This document shows, piece after piece, positions 24,201 to 36,200 of a DNA stretch of 64,000 nucleotides. The DNA is from Pycnopodia helianthoides (lineage: Eukaryota; Echinodermata; Asteroidea; Forcipulatida; Asteriidae): assembly GCA_032158295.1 (NCBI GenBank), contig CM063254.1, forward strand, positions 6,986,614-7,050,613. Reading direction: 5' to 3'. Made by a program: the position numbers and the translations under genes. Position 1 is the first letter of the stretch, and each line of letters opens with the position of its first letter. The notes below the pieces were generated by a model. It was not told where the DNA came from and did not search any database. It saw only the letters and a list, made by a program, of their open reading frames with translations.

Positions 24201-27200
24201 AAATCTAGGTAATAAATCACAATTTCACACAATAAAACATGAGTGTACATTTTGTAGTAGGCAAATAGTAACATGTTAACGGTATGCCAATAACAGTGGT
24301 GTTGTGAAAAAATAACCAATGGATGCAGTTCTTGCACTGCTTTGGATACTAAGCAGGCCAAAAAGTTTTAGATGAAATCACTCAGTCGTATTTGCAAGTC
24401 ATATTTTCAAAACTTAGTGTAATTTTTAAAAATTTCACACCACTTCAAGCCCTGTTTGTAAAGCATGGTTTTATGGTTATTAAATTTAGGTGTGTGTTTT
24501 TAATGGGATTGAAACAGCAAATGTTGAGTTTGGTTAAAGTTTAACTTAATGTTTTACTTTTCAGCAAAGCTTTTTCAGACTTCAAGATTTCTTTGAGTAA
24601 GCGCATATACTTATTGACACACATGCCAAAAAGAAGTTGTGTTTGCGCTCTGATGTACCCTTGAGGCAATTTCCAGCCATATGTACCAAGGTGGTTTAAC
24701 TCGTATAATTTACACCTAATTTCGCCTATTGTGCCCATGGTTTTAAGTCAGTTGTGCCGATATGGTTTGGGTTAGGTGGGCAACACATGATTTGAGTCAG
24801 TTGTAGCACTGGTTTAGGTAAAGTTTCATTAGTGTACCAACAATATTTGGCCAGATGTGCCAATTACTTGTTTTTGGTGTAGTGTAGGCCCAAAGGTAGG
24901 GGTCAGGTGTGCCCCAATTAGTGTGGTTTAGATTAAGGGACATAGCCAAACAATTTTTCGTCCTAGAGAACTATTTTTTTTGTTGGCATTAAAAAGGAAA
25001 CCAGTCATCTTGCCCCCTAGCAAAGTCATCCCAAGCAAAGTTGCCCCTTCCTTGCACTTTGTTTTAGTTACATAATTAGATAAACTAATACTGAAGCACA
25101 TGCATACTCATAAGATGCATCTAAAAAGAGTCACAGTACTGTGTTGGGGGAGACTTTGCTTAGGGGCAACTTTGCCAGTTGCAAGATAATAAAAATAATA
25201 ACTTTCGATTCAAATAGTGCATAATAATTAATAATACTTAGTTCTCTATGCGCTTTACAATCAACATTCAGTATTGTGGAGCTACGTTTTTAAGTATTAG
25301 ACCTAATCCTTTACATGGTACCATGTAATGGTTTACAAGGTGCTGTGGCACAATATGCAGCCAATCAAACCAGGAACACCAGGGCGAACCCCTTCTCTTT
25401 TTGATAAGTGCACATGGGTTCTTTTACATGCATTACACAACACACGGGACCAAGGCTTTACGTCCCATCCGAAGGACTCAGCAATAATGGTCAAGTGTCT
25501 TGCTTAAGGACACAAGTGGCACGACCGGGACTCAAACCCACACTCTGCTGAACAGAAACACCAGAGCTTGAGTCTGGTGCTCTTATCCGCTCGGCCACGA
25601 CACGCCAAGATGACTGGCATTAATTTAAAAAAAAAAAGTTTTTAAGGCTGTGACATTCAATCAAACTTTGTTCGTGTCATTTTTGAATCTCTTCATAACA
25701 AAATGTTGAAAAAATCTTTGTTGAGGAAAATATTCATTTTGGTTCATAAATGAATGTAAAACAACCTATACTGTCATCAACTTTATAGTAAGCTTGGGAA
25801 AATAATCCATTAAAAAACTGATAACTACTTACCAACTCCTCTCTGTAGAAGCCCTTTGCTCTGCTTATAGGATTGACCCACTTCCTTCTTCAAAGCCTTT
25901 TGAAAGATTGGAAGCATTTCCCGCTGGTAGATAACTAGCCGAATAAGGCGTAGGTACTTAGGCTTCTCTCTACATGCAAATTCTCCAATGGCTTTCAACA
26001 TAATATCTGCACAGGAATCCACTGATTGACCAAGTTTGCCTGAGAAAGGAACAGAACATTGACTATAATCAATGTACAATGCATTCTCCATGTACAATTT
26101 ATTTGAATTCAGGGTTCTTACTGTCGTTTTGTGAGTTTAAGAAAGATTCAATGTTACATCATTTTTGCCACCAGCATTCCTTTGACTTGCATATTTAGTA
26201 CAGATGACAACCCTTAAAATGTTGTCACATTTATTTCCAGTTTGTATGCTTTACATGTAGTTTAGTGTTCATACAAGTCAATAGCGGTAACTTCTATTCA
26301 TTATCATGTAAAAATGCAAAAACAAAAATGATGAAAAGGGACATTTTCTGAATCATGTAATAGTTACCGAGTTAGGTTTCAAATTAAAGTTAAATGTACA
26401 AACTTATAGCCCACGACCTACACCTTTGGGTCTGTATTTGAATACATTGCAGCATTGCTTAACCTGGGCCATGTGCTAGTCATGAATTTAATTGTACTGT
26501 GACAGCCAACACTGATGGCTTGAATATTACAAGTTCAAAATGTTGACTTGTTAAAAGAAAATAGGAAAAGGTTCGGATCAGCCAAATGCACCAAATCAGT
26601 TGAAAAAATTGTAAATACCTGTCCCTAGAGCTGGGAAAGAAAGAGATGGGATGCCCTTCTTCTCGGCCAGTTGTAAAACCTTAGCTACTGCAGCCTTGAT
26701 CTGCTCAGGTGTTTTAGGAGTCACAACATGAACAATTGACTTGCACCGAAGGAGACCTGCTCCAGTGACATATATTATGGAGTCATGTGGATCTGTCATT
26801 GTTTTTCAAGGTAAATAAGAGGTGGTTAATCTTCATGGTTCCCATGTTCATTGTGTGACCTTAAGAGTTGATCTTTTGCCTGGACCCAAGGATCTCAGTC
26901 TTAGTCAAAGACCTGTATGAGATGGTTGCTCATGTAGGTCTTCTCCTTAGACATTTATTAAGGGTTCCTTTTAGTCTACATGTCTCTCTTTGACCTTTGA
27001 AGGTTGATTGATCCTTTGGTCTTCACTATGTACCTTTGATAAAGTCTAGGTCTCAGTCATAAAAATTTAAGTATATAGCTGGGACCCTTATGGGCTGGTG
27101 GTTTTTTTTTTTAATCTGGGTCGTCTAATAATTAGGCCTAAAATAAGGTCTTGGTATCATTCAAAGACTTTTGATTCTACATCTGGGACTCTTCGTGGGT

Positions 27201-30200
27201 TGATATTAGTCCTGAAGGTCTTCTCATGGACCTTAAATGAGCTCTTGATCTTGGACATGGACCCTTGAGTCTTTGCCTGCTGACCTTTTGGGGTTATTCT
27301 ATCCTCATTTTGGTCTAAGTCAAGACCAATGAATCTAAGCCTGGGACATTTACGGGTTTGTTGATCTTAAATTTCATATTGAAACAAGGCCTTTGCCTCA
27401 CACACAACATGAGTCTAAGCCTGTGTAGAGGAGTGAAATTTAACTTTGTTTTTATTCATCCTTTTTAGTTTACAATGGGATTTTTGGCAAAGTGGTTCCC
27501 CTAAAGTTACTGTTTTTTATAGGAGTGGCACCCCTGCGTAGTACATTGACTCAATTTACTCTTTACTTAATTAATGATGCGAGGCGCACCAGTCTATTGC
27601 TTTGTGTTCCACTGGCCACATGTGCTAGTGTGGGTCAGTGAGCAGAGATACAACATTGAGGACAGACCTACTTGTAAAGTTTCTCTTGTGTCCTCCAAAA
27701 ATCTTAAAAGTTTGGACATCAAGTTGCTGTATTTTCCTGTTTGCTCAATAATTCTGGTGAGTTTTCATTTATTTACTTAATTTTTTACATTGTCTAATCT
27801 GTGTACATATTTACCTTTTTGTGCATTATTTTTGTGGTTGAGATAAAACTTTCAGAGTATGGAAACTATTTCTTTGCCTTTGGTAGGTTTCCAAAGAAAG
27901 TTTATTTTACTAAGTGAAGCCTTGTTCACATTGTATAAAGGTTACTGTTGAAGGTTCTGAAACTTTTGGAAACTAATTATTATTCCTAAACCTAGTAAAG
28001 TCATTTTGCTAAGGACCAGTGTTTTATGTCGTTTCCTTGTTTAGTTTGGAGGCACTTTAATCAGTACCTTGGCCAAACTTGTGCATCAAGTGTTAGCACT
28101 TGTGACTGAATTTTACTTGCTGTGTCTATGGTTTTGGGATATAAAGAAGAGGAGTTTTTGTATGCTATTAGTCTGGATTTACTTGACTGACTTTTCTAAG
28201 GACTGTTTTATAGTAATTTTAAACATAGGTTTGATGCTGATACACTGTGCATTTTATGTAGAAACCTGATATTTCTTTTGGACCATGCTTTGCCTGTGCA
28301 TCTCTTATTTTTCTCAAGATGTTTATTTGGGGGATTTGCATACCTAATGAGTTCCATAGGGTTGTGTAGCTTCTTCAAGTTTATGGCTGGTTTTTATTAC
28401 TTAATCCCCTGCCACAGTCAACAGTTCCTTTGTTATTTAGATTTTTGAGGTGTCTTGGAGAGATGATTTTCTCTTAAGTTTTCCCAGTATAGTTTTGTAC
28501 AGGAAAAGTGTACTGTGCATGGTATAATTTGAAATGCATATTTTATTAATGTTTATTTGTAACTTGATCTTTAATCATTTCTTTTGCATTTTTCTTTGTA
28601 TTTACAGGCTATTTGTTATTTGTTCTGATTGTGCTTAGAGAGTAATTCGCTATTAGTGCTGTGTTGGGTTTTTACTTCTTTTTTTATATTTTGTATTTTT
28701 GAGTTTAATCTGGAGTTAATATTTGCTCTGGCTGAAAGTAAACTATTCTGGATTGTTCAAACATCAGTGGTCAAAGTTTAATTAAAAGTTCATAGTGTTG
28801 TTTCAGTGCAAAATTTAGTGTTCTTGCCCCAGTTATTTAAGGAAAATCTGCGACTCTTCATTTAGATCTTGGGTCCTCACTGCAATACCTCTAGCTTTAT
28901 TAGTATTTTTCTAAGTGTACCATTTTTCGTGGTTACATTTTTTTTGGTTGTTTTTATTCATCCTTTTTAGTTTACAATGGGATTTTTGGCAAAGTGGTTC
29001 CCCTAAAGTTACTGTTTTTTATAGGAGTGGCACCCCTGCGTAGTACATTGACTTAATTTACTCTTTACTTAATTAATGATGCAAGGCGCACCAGTATATT
29101 GCTTTGTGTTCCACTGGCCACATGTGCTAGTGTGGGTCAGTGAGCAGAGATACAACATTGAGGACAGACCTACTTGTAAAGTTTCTCTTGTGTCCTCCAA
29201 AAATCTTAAAAGTTTGGACATCAAGTTGCTGTATTTTCCTGTTTGCTCAATAATTCTGGTGAGTTTTCATTTATTTACTTAATTTTTTACATTGTCTAAT
29301 CTGTGTACATATTTACCTTTTTGTGCATTATTTTTGTGGTTGAGATAAAACTTTCAGAGTATGGAAACTATTTCTTTGCCTTTGGTAGGTTTCCAAAGAA
29401 AGTTTATTTTTACTAAGTGAAGCCTTGTTCACATTGTATAAAGGTTACTGTTGAAGGTTCTGAAACTTTTGGAAACTAATTATTATTCCTAAACCTAGTA
29501 AAGTCATTTTGCTAAGGACCAGTGTTTTTATGTCATTTCCTTGTTTAGTTTGGAGGCACTTTAATCAGTACCTTGGCCAAACTTGTGCATCAAGTGTTAG
29601 CACTTGTGACTGAATTTTACTTGCTGTGTCTATGGTTTTGGGATATAAAGAAGAGGAGTTTTTGTATGCTGTTAGTCTGGATTTACTTGACTGACTTTTC
29701 TAAGGACTGTTTTATAGTAACTTTAAACATAGGTTTGATGCTGATACACTGTGCATTTTATGTAGAAACCTGATTTTTCTTTTGGACCATGCTTTGCCTG
29801 TGCATCTCTTATTTTTCTCAAGATGTTTATTTGGGGGATTTGCATACCTAATGAGTTCCATAGGGTTGTGTAGCTTCTTCAAGTTTATGGCTGGTTTTTA
29901 TTACTTAATCCCCTGCCACAGTCAACAGTTCCTTTGTTATTTAGATTTTTGAGGTGTCTTGGAGAGATGATTTTCTCTTAAGTTTTCCCAGTATAGTTTT
30001 GTACAGGAAAAGTGTACTGTGCATGGTATAATTGGAAATGCATATTTTATTAATGTTTATTTGTAACTTGATCTTTAATCATTTCTTTCGCATTTTTCTT
30101 TGTATTTACAGGCTATTCGTTATTTGTTCTGATTGTGCTTAGAGAGTAATTCGCTATTAGTGCTGTGTTGGGTTTTTACTTCTTTTTTTATATTTTGTAT

Positions 30201-33200
30201 TTTTGAATTTAATCTGGAGTTAACATTTGCTCTGGCTGAAAGTAAACTATTCTGGATTGTTCAAACATCAGTGGTCAAAGTTTAATTAAAAGTTCATAGT
30301 GTTGTTTCAGTGCAAAATTTAGTGTTCTTGCCCCAGTTATTTAAGGAAAATCTGCGACTCTTCATTTAGATCTTGGGTCCTCACTGCAATCCCTCTAGCT
30401 TTATTAGTGTACCATTTTTCGTGGTTACATTTTTTTGGTGGAAGATCCGGGTGACTGATATATTTCTTTTGGAAATTTAGCAAATTTTTCTTATTCACCT
30501 GGGGCAAAATCTATTTTTTATTTGAGTCAATACATTTTTTTAAAAGAAATCCAACACAGTGCTTTTAGTCGGAGAGCTTTCAACGTGCATGATGGCAGAT
30601 ACACCAAGCCACTCAAGTTCACCAGTCCTGTCTTACCATGGGAGCCCGTCCAATCCTTTTGTGCCACATCAACTCCACCCAAGGATTCCCCTTATGACAG
30701 ACTTCGACCCCTTGACACCGATGGAACACCAAGCAGCTCAGACGACAACACAACAGCCATATTTGCCACTGACTTACACATCACATCAACTTAAGAACGT
30801 CCCAACCTTCTCCGGGTCTTCATCGGAACGCAGTAATCTGAGAGTTGAAGACTGGGTGAGAGATATCAGATATCTATTGGAGTTGAAGGGACCCCAGCCA
30901 GACCACGTCCAGTTCCACGAGGTGGTGAGGCACACACGAGGGAGAGCCCGAGACTAAGTGCTCAACCTTGAGTGTCGAGGGCTGAAAACCGCAGAAGCCG
31001 CCCTTACCGAATTGTTAGAAGAGTTTGGAGAGGGGAGCACGGCCACAACACCGATAGCGACATTCTTCTCTCGTATACAGAAGTCAGAGGAGACGACAAC
31101 CGACTACGCTATAGCTCTCGAGGCCTTGCTGAGGCATGTGGAGGATGTAAACCGACGCCAGGGAAGACAATGGGGACAGTTAGGTGAGGACCGGGACCTA
31201 CTCCTCACGACCCAGTTCATGAAGGGGTTGCAGGACGACAGTGTGAGGCAGAGACTGGCCCCGATGCAACCAAGAACAATGTCCTTCAGATCCCTCCGAC
31301 AAGAGCTCCGGGTCATCACTGAAGAAGCGAGGCATGCCAGAGAGGTTAGACGGCAGAGGTACCAGATTAATCAGCACACGACCAACTCTCCATCAAATTG
31401 TCCTACTAAAGCCACGACAGAACCAGCCCACACGAATCCCCAGGTTGCCACCGATGTCAATAAGCAACTAAGAGTTGACCAGCATGATGAGGAAACATCT
31501 ATCGATGCTGGATAAAGTTTCTCAGGGGCAGACTTCGCTAACCCAACGTGTTGATGACATAGAGGACGCCCTCAGACGAGTACCTCCTGTGCAGAGGCCC
31601 CTTACACATCCACATGGCAACTACCAATCCCGACGTTTTCCTGCGCCACAAAGCCAGCAAAGATGCTATAACTGCGGAGAAGTCGGCCATTTTGCGAGGG
31701 AGTGCAATAGACCAGGCAGGAGGATGGAGCAAGGCAGATCCAGTCAGAGTCCTTTAAACTAGATGGACCTGCGGATGCTGGGCAGTCGGCAGGTGGTTTA
31801 GAAAGAGAGCGCCCTAATGAGAAAGAGAAACGACAAGGCAGGATGTTGGTGCAGACCAACCAGGAACACCAATCAAATACTGATGGACTTGTAGGCCCAG
31901 TTAACACTACAAAAGTCACTATTTCAGGAAGAAAGTGTAAGGCTTTGCTCGACACCGGTTCGCAAGTGACGACCATAACCGATGAGTTCGTGTCAGCCCA
32001 CCCTACTCTGAAGCTTCAGGATCTGAAGAAGTCACCCATCATTATCAGTGGCGCAGGAGGCCAGAGTGTTCCACATCAGGGGTATATACTCCTCACCATG
32101 GATGCACTTGGAGAAGTTACCAAGAATGTCCCCGCCTTAGTTGTACCAGTAACAGAGTTCCGGCGATCTATTCCACTTTTGATAGGCACCAATGTGATCC
32201 TCACCTTACGAGATTCCATCCACAAGAAGTTTGGCAGGGGAATGATGTCCAAGATGAAGAAAGAGTCCTTTGCTTGGCATTCAGCTTTCCAGTGCGTCAA
32301 CAGTGATGGCACAGACATTGCTCGTACCAATGGAGAGATTGGTCATCTTCGCTACACAGGGCGACGTTCACTTGAAGTACAGCCTGGAGCAGAAATAATC
32401 ATAACGGCCAAAACTCCAAAATCTACTAAAGGCAGATGCATCACAGCACTGGTGGAGGGCAAGAGGAACAATAGTCTAGCTGTTGGGCAAATGTTGGTTG
32501 AAGTCCGAGACTGTAAAGTACCCATTCGGCTGTGCAACTTGTCTCATCAGAAGGTGACGGTCAGAAGGAATGCAGTTGTGGCATTGCTGTCCCATATCCA
32601 AGTCATTAATTCCACGCCAGATCCCGAGACTGCAGATCCACACACAGTTTCAGATGAATCCCCCTTGCCCGACATTGATTCTGCTGATTTGACCCCCTCT
32701 GCAAAGGCAGCCATTCAGGACCTTCTCAAAACCAATTCTGATGTCTTTTCCAAAGATTCCCTCGACATTGGCATGACTCAAACCGCTGAGCACGAGATTC
32801 CTTTGAGTGATGCTACCCCATTTCGTTTGCCGTACCGACGTATCCCACCTGCTGAGTTTCAAGAGGTTCGAAAGCACATCAAGGATCTTGAGAAAACAAA
32901 CGTCATCAAACCCAGTCAAAGCTCATTCGCTTCTCCAGTGGTTATCGTCCGAAAGAAGGATGGCAGCATTCGACTGTGTGTCGATTACTGCAAGCTGAAT
33001 TCCAGAACAATTCGAGATGCGTATCCTCTACCGCGGATCGAAGAAGCGCTGGATGCTTTGGGAAAAGCTAAGTATTTTTCTTGCTTAGATCTGACCTCTG
33101 GCTATCTCCAAGTTGGCGTTGCTGAGAAGGACCAGGCAAAAACAGCTTTCACTACCCCGATGGGCCTGTACGAATTTACCAGAATGCCATTTGGACTTGT

Positions 33201-36200
33201 TAACGCACCCGCCACATTTCAACGCTTGATGTCGAATGTATTCAGCGGCATGAATTTTGAAAGTGTCCTGCTCTACCTCGACGATGTCATCATCTACAGT
33301 TCGACGATTGAAGAACACATCACTCGACTAAGCCAAGTGTTCGACCGATTAAGACAGAATAACCTCAAGCTTAAACCCTCCAAGTGTCACTTCCTGAAGA
33401 GCAGTGTTCAATATCTGGGTCATATTGTCTCGGCAGAAGGTATTTCCACAAACCCTGAGAAGATAACAGCTGTACAGAATTGGCCGATCCCCAAATCAAA
33501 GAAGGATGTCAGGAGTTTCCTTGGGATAACTGGATATTATCGGAAGTTTATCCAAGGCTATGCAAAGGTAGCGAGTCCTCTTTTCGGCCTCATTGGGGTA
33601 AGCGTGGAACCCGAGACCCACCATTTGTCTGGACGGATGCATGTGGTGTTGCATTTCAGACGTTGATATCCAAGTTAACATCAGCTCCCATCCTAGCCTA
33701 TGCTGATTATGATATTCCTTTCGTCATACAGACTGATGCATCTCTTGAAGGCCTTGGTGCAGTACTTACCCAACAACAGGATGGCCGTGAACGTGTAGTG
33801 GCATATGCGAGCCGCACTGTCTCTTCAGCCGAGAAGAAATATCCAGCACACAAGCTAGAGTTTCGAGCATTACATTGGGCCCTGACTACCAAATTTAGAG
33901 ATTATCTGTATGGACACAAGGTGACAGCGGTCACCGACAATAATCCTATGACCTATGTATTGAAGAGTGCTAAGCTGGATGCTCATAGTCAACGCTGGGT
34001 TAATGACCTATCTCTCTTCGAATTAGACATACGGTATCGTCCAGGAAAGAATAATGCAAATGCTGATGCACTTTCGAGAATTACTAGAAGAGAAGTAACC
34101 CGCATATTGGACGCAACCGAGAATGGCTCCGCCGATAAGCAGAATCCCACGGAAGATGTTGAGGTCCACGTGCAAGCTACTCTTTCAACCCATGATGTAT
34201 CAACGGAGACGGGCAGCCAAAGACAATCTGTAGCTGATGAACTAAGATCCCTGCAACCTAAAGAGACCTCCGAACCTGACAACGCTTCAGCTGAGAAGTA
34301 TGGAACCAGTACTTCTCAAGACGACAGGAAACTTCAGGATGCTCAACAGGAAGATGAAGGTATCACACGCATTCTACATCTCAAGACAACCAGACGTAGC
34401 AAGTTGAGTCAAAGACAAACCAACCGTGAAGGAAAAGATGTTCAGAGACTACTTCGTTCATGGGACCACCTTCAGGAAAAGGGGGGACTGCTGGTCTATA
34501 GAAACAGAGAGGGTAATGACATGAATTACAACCCAGTTCTACCTCGTTCGCTACATAAAACAATCCTTACGAACCTCCATGACGAGTTGGGACACCTTGG
34601 ATTCCAGAAGACTCTCCGATCGGTCAGAAAACGTTTCTACTGGCCTGGTGCATACTGTGACGTGAAGACTTACATACAAACCTGTGAACGTTGCACTTTA
34701 CGTAAACGTCCAGAAGGAAGACCGAGCGCTGGGTTGCAGAGTATTCGTACAAGTCGACCAGGAGAACTAGTCTGCATCGATTTCATGAGTCTTGAGAAGT
34801 CTGCTGGTGGGTACGAGCACTTACTCGTTGTGACGGACCACTTCACTCGTTATGCCAAGGCATACCCAACAAGAGACCAGAAAGCGACGACGGTGGCACG
34901 AGTATTGTGGGAGAGATACATTTCGAACTACGGGATTCCAGAGCAACTGCATTCCGACCAAGGGAAGTGTTTTGAGTCTGAAGTAATCCGTCAACTCTTT
35001 GCAGTAATGGGAGTGTCCAAGAGCAAGACAACACCCTATCATCCCCAAGGCAACAAAATGACTGAAAGGTTTAACCAAACTCTTTTATCGATGCTAGGGA
35101 CCCTTGATCCAATGAAGAAGGTGAATTGGGCAACGCACGTTGAAGTTTTGACCCATGCCTACAATTGCAGCCAGCATGTTTCGACAGGCTACTCGCCTTT
35201 CTTCCTGATGTTTATGAGGGAACCTAAGCTGCCAGTGGACGTGATATTTCCTTGCCAAGGAGAGGACACACAACGCCTTCATCGTGACTACAACTCTTTC
35301 GTCAAAATGCTGAAGGAAGAAATGACCAAGGCGTTCAACTTGGCAGAGACAAATGCAGATAAGGCACGACTGAAGCAGACTAGCGCCTGTAACAAGGTCA
35401 GTGAACGTGAACTTCAAGTAGGAGATCCGGTGCTCGTGCTTAATCTAACACCGAGAGGAAAGTGTAAGCTGAAAGACCGGTGGGAAGATACTCCTTACTT
35501 GGTTGTAAAGACGCTCGATGGTATTCCAGTGTACACTGTGAAGCAGTTGGAAACGCAAAAGGTGAGGACGGTCCACCGCAACCTGATCTCCCTTTGCCCT
35601 TTCGAAGTTCCCCTTGAAGAGAAGATATCCAATGCTGACCCGCTTCTTCAATCTTCTTCTGGTATGGACGTTACCGTGGAACCTCCTTACGAGTTCCGAG
35701 ATGCCTTGATCCTTCATCACCCTGGTTTGACTGATGTGATTCCCCCTCCAGAAGACTTCAGTGATGTTGAACTCTCTTCAGTAAACTTCTATGAATCTCC
35801 ATCTACTGATGAAACTGATTCCAGTTCTGTTGACGAGATGTTGGACACCAGCCGACCAAAGAGGACCATCCGCCCACCTATGAGGTATCATGATGAAGCC
35901 TGATGAAACCGAAAGACGACGTACTTCCCAGATGTATTTCCCTTTAGATTGTTTTCTTTAATTGTTGAGGACAACAAGGTTTTAAAGAATGGGCGTGTGT
36001 AGAGGAGTGAAATTTAACTTTGTTTTTATTCATCCTTTTTAGTTTACAATGGGATTTTTGGCAAAGTGGTTCCCCTAAAGTTACTGTTTTTTATAGGAGT
36101 GGCACCCCTGCGTAGTACATTGACTTAATTTACTCTTTACTTAATTAATGATGCGAGGCGCACCAGTCTATTGCTTTGTGTTCCACTGGCCACATGTGCT

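Noticed and set aside
27574..28269. Two frames (68 and 66 codons) repeated in all three LTRs
   Set aside because: They are conserved only because the LTRs are near-identical copies; composition is LTR-like, no protein family is evident, and LTR2 shows no sign of selection on the frames.
30436..30453. Assignment of the gypsy primer-binding site to a specific tRNA
   Set aside because: The string begins with TGG but I could not match the acceptor and T-stem complement to a known tRNA with confidence.
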